DNA from: Deinococcus psychrotolerans
GTDB lineage: Bacteria > Deinococcota > Deinococci > Deinococcales > Deinococcaceae
Reading direction: 5' to 3'
Length of the DNA stretch: 64,000 nucleotides
NCBI RefSeq assembly: GCF_003860465.1
Contig: NZ_CP034183.1
Coordinates: forward strand, 1,371,001-1,435,000
Shown here in pieces: positions 8,548 to 18,023 of the stretch. The translations under genes and the position numbers were made by a program. The notes beneath the pieces were generated by a model. That model saw only the letters and a list, made by a program, of their open reading frames with translations, was not told the origin of the DNA and searched no databases. Positions within the stretch are counted from its first letter, which is position 1; each line of letters opens with the position of its first letter.

Positions 8548-9675
8548 ATGGCCTCCGAACTCAGCGCATCCGGTTTCGTCAAACCAGACCTCGTCAAGTA
8601 CGATCCCGCCGCCCACGCCGAGCTGATGGCGGGCTACTGCATCGGCGCTCAGGCCGGCGAGCGCATTTTGCTCAGCGGCGGCGTGCAGACCCTGCCACTT
8701 TTTGAGGAAGTCGCCCGCGCCCTGCTGCGGCGGGGAGCTTTGCCGGTTTTGCGGCTGGAGTATCCGGGGCAAGCTGAAGATTTCGCGCAGCTGGCCTCCG
8801 ACCTCATCTTGGAAAGCCTTCACCCCGCCGAGCTGGCCGACGTTCAGGCCATCGACGGCAGTATCCGGCTGATGACCCACAGCTTGCCCAGATTGGGCGC
8901 TTCCACCGATCCCACGCGCCAGGCCCGGCGCGTCAAAGCTACGCAGCCGCTCAGCGCCGCCAGAAGCAGCAAAAAGTGGACGCTGACCCAGTACCCCACT
9001 CCTCAGGGCGCGGCAGCGGCGGGCATGGGCCTGCCCGAATACGAGGATTTCGTGTCAAGAGCAATGTTTCTCAACACCCCCGATCCGGTGGCCGAGTGGG
9101 GCAAGGTGCGCGTCCGGCAGGCCCAATTGATCGAGCGCCTCAGCCGCGCCGACCAGATCCGGGTTCTGGCTCCTCAAACCGATTTGACCCTCAGCGTCAG
9201 GGGCCGCACCTGGGCTAACTCGGACGGCAAGCGCAACATGCCCTCGGGCGAGGTGTTCGTGTCGCCGATTGAAGACAGCGCCGAGGGCCAGATTTATTTC
9301 GGCCTGCCCAGCGAGTACGCCGGACAGCCGGTAGAAGGTATTACGCTGCGCTTAAAGGCCGGTCAGATTGTAGAGGCCCACGCTGAAATCGGCGACGACG
9401 TGCTGCAAGCGGCGCTGTCCACTGACTCCGGTGCACGTTTTCTCGGTGAGATCGGCATCGGCAGCAACGATGGTATCCAGACGCCCAGCCGCAACATCTT
9501 GTACGACGAAAAAATCGGCGGCACGGTGCATCTGGCGGCTGGCCGCAGCTATCCCGAAACCGGCGGCCTCAACCAAAGCGCCATTCACTGGGACATGATC
9601 TGCGATCTTCGCGGCAACGGCGGCCAAATCCTGCTGGACGGCGAAGTGTTTCAGGAAAACGGCCTGTTTGTCTAA
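8548..9675 (+). CDS. M29 family metallo-aminopeptidase
   Basis: Thermophilic-type aminopeptidase (AmpS/AmpT family), 375 residues, within the usual range. It removes N-terminal residues using a two-metal centre. The family blocks are present: NMPSGEVF with a metal-ligand Glu, [10 protein letters not shown] with the second Glu, and the C-terminal [17 protein letters not shown] and AIHWDMI blocks with the His and Asp ligands. TATCTT at 8536-8541 ends 6 nt before the ATG, fitting a leaderless start. It diverges from purU, whose start is only 37 bp away. Confidence 0.92.
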   Translation: MASELSASGFVKPDLVKYDPAAHAELMAGYCIGAQAGERILLSGGVQTLPLFEEVARALLRRGALPVLRLEYPGQAEDFAQLASDLILESLHPAELADVQAIDGSIRLMTHSLPRLGASTDPTRQARRVKATQPLSAARSSKKWTLTQYPTPQGAAAAGMGLPEYEDFVSRAMFLNTPDPVAEWGKVRVRQAQLIERLSRADQIRVLAPQTDLTLSVRGRTWANSDGKRNMPSGEVFVSPIEDSAEGQIYFGLPSEYAGQPVEGITLRLKAGQIVEAHAEIGDDVLQAALSTDSGARFLGEIGIGSNDGIQTPSRNILYDEKIGGTVHLAAGRSYPETGGLNQSAIHWDMICDLRGNGGQILLDGEVFQENGLFV

Positions 9676-9859
9676 GTTTGGGGCGAGCGCAGAGCGTTGA
9701 TAAAGGTGAACAGGATTGGGGTTCAGCGTCTTACCGACTGAGTTAACCTCAAAGCGCACTTTTACCGCTGGGCGGGTTGGCGAAGCTCCGGCCCCCATCT
9801 TGGCAATCTAAGGCGGGCAATCCGGGAGGAACCCCACTGGGGGGAGTTAGTTCGTCCGG

Positions 9860-9888
9860 TTGACAAACAAAGCCGGAAGGCGTACCTT
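9860..9888 (+). promoter_or_regulatory. Sigma70-type promoter of the ROK-sugar operon
   Basis: TTGACA (9860-9865), a 17-bp spacer, and TACCTT (9883-9888). Transcription should begin near 9895, inside the longest open frame, which excludes the early start codons at 9860 and 9890 and supports the ATG at 9965. Confidence 0.75.
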
Positions 9889-9964
9889 CATGAACGTTAA
9901 ACAACACCCATCTTCCTCATCTCGCCTGACCATTCAGGAGCTGTTCTCAGGAGTGTCATCGACC

Positions 9965-11311
9965 ATGCCGCAGCCTACCGAACACGTCGCCTTTGATCAG
10001 GCGGCCATCCGCAGCCGTCATCTGCTGCAACTGCTTTCGCGGTTGTGGGCGGGGGATCTGGCGCGGGTCGATCTGGCGCGTGAGCTGCACCTGTCGCGCA
10101 GCGCGGTGTCGTCACTGGTCAACGAGTTGCTGGCGGCCCGGCTGGTGCTGGAAGGCGGCGTGCGGGAAGATCAGGCCGCTTCGCAAACCGGGCGGCGGGC
10201 CACCCTGCTCTCGCTGAATGCCCAGGCGGCTTATCTGCTGGCCGTCGATCTGGGGGCCAGTCACCTGCGGGTAGACCTGCTCGACCTGCGCTGTCAGCCC
10301 CAAGCCAGCCGCCAGATTCCGCATGACGTGACTGCCGGGCCGCAGGACACCTACGCCCGCATCGCTGAGCTGAGCGGGGCCGTGCTCAGCGATGCGGGCG
10401 TCAGCAAAGCGCAGGTGGCGCTGGTGGGGGTCAGCGTGCCGGGGCCAGTCGATTTCGGTACGGGGGAGGTCATGGCCCAGCACATTCCCGGTTGGCACGG
10501 CGTCGCCGTGGCCAGTGAACTCGGTGCGCTGCTGGGGCTGCCCACGCTGGTCGAGAATGATGCCAACCTGGGGGTGCTGGCCGAGCACCGCTTCGGTGCC
10601 CATCAGGGCCAGCCGGACTTGGTGTACGTGAAACTCGCCACCGGCATCGGCGCGGGCATCATCTGCGGCGGGCAGCTCTACCGGGGATCACGCGGCGGCG
10701 CAGGTGAGATCGGGCATATCGCCATCAACGAGCAGGGGCCGGTGGGACGCAGCGGCGGCCCCGGCTCGCTGGAAAGCTACGCGGCGGCCCAAGTTCTGCT
10801 GCCGCTGGCCGCCGAGCGCCGCGCCGCTGGAGAAGCCACCCGGCTCCCCGAGCGCTTTACCCTGAGTGATCTGTTTGCCTCCCCGGACGATGTTCTGGTC
10901 AGGGGCCTGTGGCGCGAGGTCGGCCATCACCTGGGGGTGGCCATCTCGACGGCCCTCAACCTGTTCAATCCCGGCGCGGTGGTGCTGGGCGGGCGGCTGA
11001 CCCAGGCGGGCGACGCCCTGCTGAGCGCCGTGCGTGAAAGCGCCGCGCCGCGCACCATGCAAATCAACCATACCGGTGTCTGTATCGATTACTCGGAGCT
11101 GGGGACTGATGTGGGCGTGCTGGGTGTGGGGGCCATGCTGCTGGGTGAGTTACTGACCCCGCGCGGCCTGCGGCATCTGACTCAGGTTTCACGGCAAGAC
11201 GCCGTTTATTCAGCTCAGGCCAGCCGGGCACCGCCTGATAGGACACAACTGGCTCGTCCGAACCCGTATTTTTCTGAAGCGCTCGGCGCTTCTCCCAAAG
11301 GAGTTTTATGA
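9965..11311 (+). CDS. ROK family transcriptional regulator lacking the zinc cysteines
   Basis: A sugar-responsive repressor of 448 residues. The N-terminal winged helix is at about 20-75 ([33 protein letters not shown]), followed by an ROK kinase-like fold. The phosphate and sugar motifs [30 protein letters not shown] and GIGAGII are visible. The ROK zinc motif is changed: His251 is kept, but the three cysteines of the Mlc-type motif are Gly261, Ser263 and Ser268. The start at 9965 is chosen from the upstream promoter and an AGGAG 11 nt before it. The stop overlaps the start of the binding-protein gene (ATGA), so it heads the sugar operon and probably regulates it. Confidence 0.85.
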   Translation: MPQPTEHVAFDQAAIRSRHLLQLLSRLWAGDLARVDLARELHLSRSAVSSLVNELLAARLVLEGGVREDQAASQTGRRATLLSLNAQAAYLLAVDLGASHLRVDLLDLRCQPQASRQIPHDVTAGPQDTYARIAELSGAVLSDAGVSKAQVALVGVSVPGPVDFGTGEVMAQHIPGWHGVAVASELGALLGLPTLVENDANLGVLAEHRFGAHQGQPDLVYVKLATGIGAGIICGGQLYRGSRGGAGEIGHIAINEQGPVGRSGGPGSLESYAAAQVLLPLAAERRAAGEATRLPERFTLSDLFASPDDVLVRGLWREVGHHLGVAISTALNLFNPGAVVLGGRLTQAGDALLSAVRESAAPRTMQINHTGVCIDYSELGTDVGVLGVGAMLLGELLTPRGLRHLTQVSRQDAVYSAQASRAPPDRTQLARPNPYFSEALGASPKGVL

Positions 11312-12555
11312 AAAAAAGCATCAAGAACGCCCTCGTGATCACCGCCGCTCTCGGCCTGACCGCCCAAGCCCTCGCCGCCGGCAAAATCGAGATCTTCTCG
11401 TGGTGGGCCGGTGACGAAGGCCCAGCGCTCGCCGCCCTGATCAAGCTCTACGAAACCAAATACCCCAGTGTCAAAGTGGACAATGCCGCAGTGACGGGCG
11501 GCGCGGGCACCAACGCCAAAGCGGTTCTCAAAACCCGGATGCTCGGCGGCGATCCACCCGACAGCTTCCAGGCCCACGCCGGCCAAGAACTCACCGGTAC
11601 TTGGGTCGTCGCCAACCGGATGGAAGACCTCTCCAGCTTGTACAAGTCCGAAGGCTGGAGCAGCAAATTCCCCAAAGCCGTGATTGACCTGATTTCCTAC
11701 AAGGGCGGCATCTACAGCGTGCCGGTGGACGTTCACCGCTCCAACGTGATGTGGTATGTCCCGGCCAACCTGAAAAAGTGGGGCGTCAGTGCGCCAAAGA
11801 CCTGGCACGATATGCTCACGGTCTGCACCACCCTGAAGGCCAAGGGCGTGGCCACTCCTCTCGTGATGGGCGAAAACTGGACCCAGCAGATGATCTGGGA
11901 GTCCATCGCCACGGCCATGCTGGGGACGAAGGGCTGGAACGATCTGTGGAGCGGCAATCTCAAGTTCACCGATCCCAAAGTGGTGTCTACCTTCTCGATG
12001 TACGGCAATATCCTCGACTGCGCCAACAAAGACGCCAGCGGCCTGAGCTGGCAGCAGGCCACCGACCGTATGCTCGCGGGCCAGGCTGCCTTCAACATCA
12101 TGGGTGACTGGGCTGCCGGTTACATGACAACCACCAAGAAGCTCAAGCCCGGCACTGATTTTGCCTGGAGTGCCAGCCCCAGCACCAACGGCGTCTTTAT
12201 CATGCTGGCCGATAGCTTCGGACTCCCCAAAGGCGTCAAAAACCGCGCCGAAGTTGTCAACTGGCTCAAAGTGCTGGGCAGCAAGCAGGGCCAAGACGCC
12301 TTCAATCCGCTTAAGGGCAGCATTGCCGCCCGCACCGACTCGGATTTGAGCAAGTACGGCGCGTACTCGCAATCGGCCGCCAAAGACTGGAAGAAGAACA
12401 CCATCGTGGGCAGCATGGTTCACGGAGCCGCCGCGCCCGAGAGCTTTACCAGCGGCTTTGGCAGCGTGAACGACGATTTCGTCAGCAACCGCGACGCCAA
12501 GGCTGCCGCCCAGGCCTCTCAGGATCTGGCCGACAAGTCGCGCATCGGCATGTAA
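11308..12555 (+). CDS. Glucose/galactose-type ABC transporter substrate-binding protein
   Basis: CUT1 family sugar-binding protein, 415 residues. It closely resembles the Thermus thermophilus glucose/galactose-binding protein, with [15 protein letters not shown] at the N-terminus, the run [18 protein letters not shown], and GLPKGVKN later. A classical signal peptide ([20 protein letters not shown], cleaved after ALA near residue 24) lacks a lipobox, so the protein is exported rather than lipidated. AAAGGAG precedes the ATG, and the start overlaps the ROK gene stop. Ligand identity is by family resemblance. Confidence 0.9.
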   Translation: MKKSIKNALVITAALGLTAQALAAGKIEIFSWWAGDEGPALAALIKLYETKYPSVKVDNAAVTGGAGTNAKAVLKTRMLGGDPPDSFQAHAGQELTGTWVVANRMEDLSSLYKSEGWSSKFPKAVIDLISYKGGIYSVPVDVHRSNVMWYVPANLKKWGVSAPKTWHDMLTVCTTLKAKGVATPLVMGENWTQQMIWESIATAMLGTKGWNDLWSGNLKFTDPKVVSTFSMYGNILDCANKDASGLSWQQATDRMLAGQAAFNIMGDWAAGYMTTTKKLKPGTDFAWSASPSTNGVFIMLADSFGLPKGVKNRAEVVNWLKVLGSKQGQDAFNPLKGSIAARTDSDLSKYGAYSQSAAKDWKKNTIVGSMVHGAAAPESFTSGFGSVNDDFVSNRDAKAAAQASQDLADKSRIGM

Positions 12556-12566
12556 GACGGCTTCTG

Positions 12567-12595
12567 ATTCAGTCGGTTGGTGAAGCCGACTGAAT
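12567..12595 (+). other. Intercistronic hairpin after the binding-protein gene
   Basis: A perfect 10-bp stem (ATTCAGTCGG / CCGACTGAAT) with a 9-nt loop starts 12 bp after the stop codon. There is no T-run, so it is more likely an mRNA-stabilising 3' end than a terminator. That would fit the higher expression needed for a binding protein relative to its permeases. Confidence 0.6.
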
Positions 12596-12635
12596 TGGGC
12601 CGCATATCCTGACTACAACTTCGCACCCCTCCCAG

Positions 12636-12669
12636 AGACGGCAAGCCCTTGCGCCGTCTTTTGGTTTTT
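12636..12669 (+). terminator. Terminator-like hairpin before the permease genes
   Basis: A 7-bp stem AGACGGC/GCCGTCT with a 10-nt loop is followed by TTTTGGTTTTTG. It sits 14 bp ahead of the permease start, so partial termination may reduce permease expression. The permease Shine-Dalgarno sequence follows immediately. Confidence 0.6.
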
Positions 12670-12683
12670 GAAAGGAGATCAAT

Positions 12684-13799
12684 TTGAAACGTCTTTCCAC
12701 TGACCGCCTGTGGGCTATCGCGGTGCTGACACCGTCGGTGATTTTGCTGGCGGTCTTCGTCTACGGCTTTATCTTCCGCACCGCCTACACCAGCTTGACC
12801 GATTGGGGCAACGATCCGGCACAGGCGTTTAGCCTCACCCCGATCATCCGCTTTATCGGGCTGCAAAATTACCACGATCTGTTTACCAGCAACCTGAACG
12901 TCCGCTTTAGGCAAGACCTGGTCAGCACCCTGTTTTTCACAGTGTTTTTCATTGTGGGCTGCTTGGGGCTGGGCCTCAGCATGGCGCTCCTCCTTGACCG
13001 CAATCCCAAAGCCGAGGGCCTCTGGCGCACCATTTTTCTGTTTCCGATGAGCCTGTCGTTTATCGTCACCGGCACCATCTGGCGCTGGATGCTGCAACCG
13101 CAGGGCGGCCTCAACCAGCTCTTTCACCTCAATCCGGCCAGCAACGGTTGGCTGACCAGCCGCGATTCGGTGTGGAGCTTTGATTGGAACAAGCTTCCAC
13201 TGATCACCGCGACGATTGTGGGCCTCGTGCTGCTGTGGGTGGCTTGGCTGGCCTTCAGGGACGGGCAGCGCACCCGGACATGGGTGGCGCTGGGCTGCGC
13301 CGCGCTGCTACTGCTGTGGGCGCTGGTCATCGGGCCGAATGTCAAGCTGCTGCCCGCGCCGGAACTGCACGGCTTCAACATCGCCTTTATCGGCATCATC
13401 ATCGCCGCCATCTGGCAAATGAGCGGTTACACCATGGCGCTGTATCTGGCAGGGCTGCGCGGCATTCCCGAGGAGCTGCGTGAGGCCTCCCGCGTGGACG
13501 GCGCGAACGAGTGGAACACTTACCGCCACGTAATCTTTCCGCTGCTGGCCCCGATTACCTTGTCGGCCATGATTATTCTGGGCCACATCAGCCTCAAGAT
13601 TTTTGATCTGGTGTTTGCCATGACCGGCCCCGACAACGGCCCCACCGACGTTCCGGCGCTGCTGATGTACATCACCTCGTTTAGGCAAAACGCGCTGGCC
13701 GTCGGCGCAGCCATCGGCACAGTGCTACTCCTACTGGTCGCCGTCATTATTATTCCGTACCTGTTCAGCCAGTTTAAAACGCAGGAAGGTCACGCATGA
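12684..13799 (+). CDS. Sugar ABC transporter permease (MalF-like)
   Basis: Inner-membrane permease of a CUT1 sugar importer, 371 residues. At least eight hydrophobic segments are visible, with an expanded periplasmic/membrane insertion around residues 170-230. The EAA loop that contacts the ATPase is recognisable as [20 protein letters not shown] followed by VIFPLL. It starts at TTG with AAAGGAG upstream. The gene follows the binding protein after a 128-bp gap with two hairpins. Confidence 0.92.
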   Translation: MKRLSTDRLWAIAVLTPSVILLAVFVYGFIFRTAYTSLTDWGNDPAQAFSLTPIIRFIGLQNYHDLFTSNLNVRFRQDLVSTLFFTVFFIVGCLGLGLSMALLLDRNPKAEGLWRTIFLFPMSLSFIVTGTIWRWMLQPQGGLNQLFHLNPASNGWLTSRDSVWSFDWNKLPLITATIVGLVLLWVAWLAFRDGQRTRTWVALGCAALLLLWALVIGPNVKLLPAPELHGFNIAFIGIIIAAIWQMSGYTMALYLAGLRGIPEELREASRVDGANEWNTYRHVIFPLLAPITLSAMIILGHISLKIFDLVFAMTGPDNGPTDVPALLMYITSFRQNALAVGAAIGTVLLLLVAVIIIPYLFSQFKTQEGHA

Positions 13800-13863
13800 G
13801 GCGGGTTCCACTCGCTTCACTCGGATCTCACCGCCTCTGTGAAACCGTTCAACCGGAGGCTTT

Positions 13864-14733
13864 ATGACCACCACCCCCCTGAGTCCGGTCAGCGCCCCCA
13901 GCACCCACAAGTCCCCGCGTTTTTCAGTTGCACGCGGCCTGATGTATTTGGGTTTGACCGTCGCCACGCTGTTCTTTTTGCTGCCGATTTATCTGCTGGT
14001 CGTCACCGCTTTCAAAACGCCCGACGCCATCAATCTGGCAACCACTTGGCAACTGCCCAAGTTTCTGAACTGGGCCAGCTTCTCGGACGCTTGGGCCAAA
14101 GTCGGCGGCAACATGGGCAACAGCCTGTTTCTGGCTGTCACTGCCACGGCCATCAGCGCCATGCTGGGCAGCCTCAACGGCTACGCGCTGAGCAAGTGGC
14201 GCTTCCGGGGAGCCAATACCTTATTCGCTTTCATGCTGTTCGGGATGTTCATTCCCTATCAGTCGGTGCTGATTCCGCTGTTTCAGTTCATCAAATCGCT
14301 GGGCCTGTACGGCAGCATCTGGGGCCTGATTCTGGCGCACGTGGTCTACGGCATCCCGATCACCACCCTGATTTTCCGCAACTTCTACGCCGACGTGCCG
14401 GACGCTTTGGTGGAAGCCGCCACCATCGACGGCGCGGGCTTTTGGAGCATTTACAGCAAAGTCATCTTCCCGATCAGCATTCCCGGCTTCGTGGTGGTGA
14501 TCATCTGGCAGTTCACGCAGGTCTGGAACGAGTTTTTGTTTGCCGCCACCCTAACCTCTTCTGGCAGCCAGCCGGTGACGTACGCCCTCTCGCAACTGGC
14601 GGGCGGGCAAGCCGTCTCGTGGAATTTGCCGATGGCAGGCGCGATTCTGGCGGCGATTCCCACCTTGCTCGTCTACATCGTGCTGGGCCGTTACTTCGTG
14701 CGCGGGCTGCTGGCGGGGAGCGTCAAGGGCTAA
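13864..14733 (+). CDS. Sugar ABC transporter permease (MalG-like)
   Basis: Second CUT1 permease, 289 residues with six predicted helices and a cytoplasmic N-terminal tail of about 20 residues. The EAA loop reads [20 protein letters not shown] and then VIFPIS. GGAGG lies 5 nt before the ATG. A 7-bp stem (13798-13804 with 13831-13837) separates it from the first permease. No ATP-binding subunit follows, so the importer probably uses a shared MsmK/UgpC-type ATPase encoded elsewhere. Confidence 0.92.
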   Translation: MTTTPLSPVSAPSTHKSPRFSVARGLMYLGLTVATLFFLLPIYLLVVTAFKTPDAINLATTWQLPKFLNWASFSDAWAKVGGNMGNSLFLAVTATAISAMLGSLNGYALSKWRFRGANTLFAFMLFGMFIPYQSVLIPLFQFIKSLGLYGSIWGLILAHVVYGIPITTLIFRNFYADVPDALVEAATIDGAGFWSIYSKVIFPISIPGFVVVIIWQFTQVWNEFLFAATLTSSGSQPVTYALSQLAGGQAVSWNLPMAGAILAAIPTLLVYIVLGRYFVRGLLAGSVKG

Positions 14734-14757
14734 ACACCCCTAAGCTCTCCCCTGTTA

Positions 14758-15963
14758 TCAGCGCCCAAATTCCCGCAACTGCACCGTATAGATTCCGTCC
14801 ACGTCCTCCCGCCACGCCAACGCCAGCTTGCCATCCGGCAGCACGGTTACGGCAGGCGAGCGGGCGTCTTTTTTGGGATCGAGATTCTGGATGCCGTAGG
14901 CTTGCCAGCCCGCGCCCGTCCACCGCGCCAGCTTAATTTGGCCGGTACTGCCTTTTTCCTCTACCCAGGCCAACACGGGTTGACCTTCAGCCGTCACGGC
15001 GAGGCTCGGCGCGGCGGCAAAGTGCTGATTGACCGGCCCGCCCAAGGCCTGCCAAGCTTGCCCGTTCCAGCGCGAGGCGTAGAGCGTGTCCTGACCGCCC
15101 AAATCTTCGAGCCACGCCACGATGGGCTGCTCCTTGTCGTCCAACACCAAGCGGGTAGAGGCCAGATAACGCTGAGGGTGGCGGTTGAGGCTGCCGCCTA
15201 ACTTTTCCCAAGTGCTGCTCGTTTGGCGCGAAACATAGACATTGCTGGTCAGCACTTCGCCCTGCAACCACGCCACCACCGCCCGACCCGCCGAGTCGGT
15301 CGCCAGCGCGGGCGTGCGCGAAAAGGCCTTGATGTCGTTGAACGCTTCGCTGCGCACCCACGAGGTTTGGCCGTCCCATTTCCGCACCGTCAGGCGGCTG
15401 CCGTAGGGTTTGCGGAGATACTCGCCCCAGGCCAGCACCGGCTCACCGTCCCGCATGGCGACGGCCCGCGTCCGGGCGGCATACGGCAAATCGTCGCCCA
15501 GATAGCGAGAATGCCAATTCGTCCACGCGCCGTTCTCGTAAGCCCGCATCACCACCACGTCGTTGTCGCCGTAATTTTCATTCCAGACCAACAGCGGCTG
15601 CCCGCGCTCGTCCAGCGCCATGTTGAGGGTCGAGGCCGGACGCGGCACGTCGTAATTCAGCACGCCGCCGAGTGGCTGCCACGCGCCGCCGTAGCGCCAA
15701 GCCGTCAGCTCGCGCCCGGTAAACCAGCCCCGCCCGCTGAAAAATTCGCCGGAATCGCTGAGCAGACTCAAGATCAGTGAACCGTCCGGCGCGGCGGCGA
15801 GTTGCAGTTCGCGCACCGGTTGGGTGAGGCTGGGCGGGGCGGCGATGCTGGAAGGTTGAGCAGAGTTAGGCGCACCCGCTCCGCCCGCTCCAGCCTGCGA
15901 GGCGAGCAGTAAGGCGGCCAGGTTCAGGGTTTGCCAGCGGGAAAATGAGCGGGACATAGACAT
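14758..15963 (-). CDS. Exported repeat protein, probable beta-propeller
   Basis: A secreted protein of 401 residues with an N-terminal signal sequence (hydrophobic TLNLAALLLASQAGAG). The body is built from about seven imperfect units of 45-50 residues of the form 'alpha-Pro-x-Leu-Ala-x-Asp-x-x-Gly-x-Pro-Val-x-Ala-Trp ... Arg-x-Trp-x-Gly-x-x-Trp-x-x-Leu-Gly-Gly'. That is what a sialidase- or integrin-like beta-propeller looks like. No catalytic residues are recognised. The start is set by AAGGAAGG upstream and the signal peptide; upstream in-frame codons lack both. It diverges from a LysR regulator. Confidence 0.75.
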   Translation of the reverse strand: MSMSRSFSRWQTLNLAALLLASQAGAGGAGAPNSAQPSSIAAPPSLTQPVRELQLAAAPDGSLILSLLSDSGEFFSGRGWFTGRELTAWRYGGAWQPLGGVLNYDVPRPASTLNMALDERGQPLLVWNENYGDNDVVVMRAYENGAWTNWHSRYLGDDLPYAARTRAVAMRDGEPVLAWGEYLRKPYGSRLTVRKWDGQTSWVRSEAFNDIKAFSRTPALATDSAGRAVVAWLQGEVLTSNVYVSRQTSSTWEKLGGSLNRHPQRYLASTRLVLDDKEQPIVAWLEDLGGQDTLYASRWNGQAWQALGGPVNQHFAAAPSLAVTAEGQPVLAWVEEKGSTGQIKLARWTGAGWQAYGIQNLDPKKDARSPAVTVLPDGKLALAWREDVDGIYTVQLREFGR

Positions 15964-16107
15964 GTGGCCTTCCTTTGAAGTGGGAAATGGGCGAGGAGTG
16001 ACGGTGAACTCTACTCTGAGACTCAGCTCCCCAGAAAACAAAGCAGCGCTTTGATACAACCCGCCACATCCATCGGCTTTGTCTATAGGCGGCGCTAGAC
16101 TGCCCAC

Positions 16108-17097
16108 GTGAATCTTCAGCTCAGTGAGCCACTGACCGGCGCGTCAGGCCAGCGTTTACCGGCGCTGAGCAGCCAGCACCTCTCGGCCCTGATCGCGGTG
16201 GCCGACAGCGGCAGTTTCAGCGAGGCGGCGCTGAGGCTGGGCGTGGCGCAGTCGAGTGTGAGCTACGCGGTGAAGGCGGTGGAAAAAGAACTGGGCGTCC
16301 AACTTTTTGAACGGGGCAGATACGGCGCACGCCTGACGCCCGCAGGCTCGGCGGTGCTGGAGCAGGCCCGCCTCGCCGCCGCTGCGCTGAGGGCCATGCT
16401 GCCGAATGAACATCCTCAACCTGAAGCGCTGTGCGGCCTGCTGCGTGTCGCGTCGTGCCGCAGCGTCATTCGCCAGCTTCTCACGCCTTCGCTGAGCGGC
16501 TTTCGGCGTCTTTATCCCCACATTCAAGTGGTCATTCAGGACACCAGCGGCGAGCATGATGAAATTGAACAGCTGGTTCTCGGGGGCCAAGCGGACTTGG
16601 GCTTGGGACGGCTGCCGATGCGCCCTGAGCTGCGCTGCCAACCGCTGTTCGCCGACGAATACCTGATCGTCGCCGCCGCTCACGCCCCGCGCCTGACGAG
16701 TTGGGAAGATTTTCACCGCGCACCGTACATCGTCTGCGAGGAAGACTGTGCGCCGCACATCGCTGATCACATCGCCCGCCATTCGCGCCCGCCCATGCCC
16801 GCCGTGCGCCTCAAAGACGCTCAAGTGGCGCTGGGCATGGTGGCCGAAGAACACGGCTTTACCGTGCTGACCCGTTTGGTGGTCGCGCCGCTTGCAGCCA
16901 ACTTGCAGGCGTATCCTCTGCCCACTCCGCTGTGGCGCAGCATTGGCCGCGTGACCAGCGCCCAAACAAGTCAGCATCCGCTGATTCGGGCGTTTGAACA
17001 AGCGGTGCTTTCACCAAAAGCGCTGAGGGCGGCAGCGGGGCCAGTGGCCGCAAAGCTGTGGTTCGCAGAGGATGACAGCGCCCCGCTTTCCGGCTGA
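16108..17097 (+). CDS. LysR family transcriptional regulator
   Basis: LTTR of 329 residues, slightly longer than usual because of an 18-residue N-terminal extension. The winged helix is about 22-85 (LSALIAVADSGSFSEAALRLGVAQSSVSYAVKAVEKELG), and the substrate-binding domain follows from about 108. The GTG start lies 6 nt after TAGACT (16096-16101), so it is probably leaderless. It diverges from the exported repeat protein at 15963, which is the most likely target. The effector is unknown. Confidence 0.9.
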   Translation: MNLQLSEPLTGASGQRLPALSSQHLSALIAVADSGSFSEAALRLGVAQSSVSYAVKAVEKELGVQLFERGRYGARLTPAGSAVLEQARLAAAALRAMLPNEHPQPEALCGLLRVASCRSVIRQLLTPSLSGFRRLYPHIQVVIQDTSGEHDEIEQLVLGGQADLGLGRLPMRPELRCQPLFADEYLIVAAAHAPRLTSWEDFHRAPYIVCEEDCAPHIADHIARHSRPPMPAVRLKDAQVALGMVAEEHGFTVLTRLVVAPLAANLQAYPLPTPLWRSIGRVTSAQTSQHPLIRAFEQAVLSPKALRAAAGPVAAKLWFAEDDSAPLSG

Positions 17098-17168
17098 GGC
17101 AAGCCGCTGAGTTCAAGTCCTCAATCAAGCCGCCCGGCCTTTCTGCACGCCTGTGCCAAAATACGCCA

Positions 17169-17816
17169 ATGTCTTTGCCCGATTTCGCTTCCGGCCCGGT
17201 CAGTCCTTGGCGGCTGATGTGGACCGCGCCCGCCGCAACCTTAAACAACATGCTTCAGCACGGCCAAGGCGACGCTTGGGCGCTGCCGCTCCTCTTCGGC
17301 GCGGGGCTGCTCTCCTCGCTCGCGCCGCAGGTGCGCGAAATGCTGGTGCCGATGCTGCCTTCCGGCACCAATGTCTTTACGGTCGCGGTGGTCAGCGGGG
17401 TGCTGCTGGGCGGGTTGCAGGCGCTGGGCTGGCCTCCGATGCTGCGGACGGCCAGTAAGTGGCTGGGCGGCAGCGGCAACCTGCGGGCCTCAAGGCTGGC
17501 GGCGGGTTGGAGCTGCTTACCCGTGCTGCTCTCTTACATTCTGGCTCCGCTGGGCGGCAGCGCCGAGGCGGGAGCCGTGCCCACACTGGGCGGCGTGTTG
17601 TTCGGCTTTTTCAGCTTGCTGCTCAGCGTTTGGACGCTGCTGCTCTTGGTGCAGAGCCTCGCCGCCGCCCAGCGCCTGAGCGTGCCCAGAGCGGCGCTGA
17701 GCGTGCTGATTGGAGCGGTGATGCTGCTGGCCGCGTTGGTGGCCCTGGGCTTTTTGGCCGCGCTGATCTTGGTGGCGCTGGGCCTCAAGGTAAGCGCTTT
17801 GCCGGGGGGAATTTAG
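17169..17816 (+). CDS. YIP1-like integral membrane protein
   Basis: A protein of 215 residues with a short polar N-terminus (PWRLMWTAPAATLNNML) and five to six hydrophobic segments, an arrangement seen in bacterial YIP1 (PF04893) proteins. The motif around residues 11-25 resembles the amphipathic lead-in of that family. No catalytic residues are visible. It converges with a 58-residue membrane protein gene. Function unknown. Confidence 0.65.
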   Translation: MSLPDFASGPVSPWRLMWTAPAATLNNMLQHGQGDAWALPLLFGAGLLSSLAPQVREMLVPMLPSGTNVFTVAVVSGVLLGGLQALGWPPMLRTASKWLGGSGNLRASRLAAGWSCLPVLLSYILAPLGGSAEAGAVPTLGGVLFGFFSLLLSVWTLLLLVQSLAAAQRLSVPRAALSVLIGAVMLLAALVALGFLAALILVALGLKVSALPGGI

Positions 17817-17833
17817 GCTGGGAGTTCTCCTAC

Positions 17834-18010
17834 TTATTCCCGCATTTGCCTCAGCAGCCAAAAGCCCAGTACGTCCAGCCCCAACGTGACCGCCAGCGTG
17901 CCCAAACCGCTGAGGTCGCCGCGTCCCAAGCTCAAAATCACTCCAATCGCGCCGCCGATATTGAGCAGCACCAGCATGGCCACCATCAGTCCGACAACGC
18001 GGCTGTTCAC
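17834..18010 (-). CDS. Small two-helix membrane protein (58 residues)
   Basis: This short frame starts at GTG 18010, reads MNSRVVGLMVAMLVLL at the N-terminus, and stops at TAA 17836-17834. Two hydrophobic segments (about residues 5-27 and 36-53) are separated by the polar turn SLGRGDLSG. The last residues are RQMRE. It starts 13 bp after the stop of the inositol phosphatase gene with GGTGAGG upstream, so it is probably the second gene of that operon. Codon choice is G+C-rich at third positions like its neighbours. Function unknown. Confidence 0.65.
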   Translation of the reverse strand: MNSRVVGLMVAMLVLLNIGGAIGVILSLGRGDLSGLGTLAVTLGLDVLGFWLLRQMRE

Positions 18011-18023
18011 GCCTCACCCGTCA

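Noticed and set aside
8536..8562. Alternative purU start at ATG 8549 with GGAGG
   Set aside because: The GGAGG is only 1 nt from the ATG and the start would overlap that of the divergent aminopeptidase; the ATG at 8510 fits the family.
11215..12423. A 402-codon minus-strand frame opposite the sugar-binding protein
   Set aside because: The forward gene has signal peptide, ribosome site and strong family similarity; the antisense frame has none.
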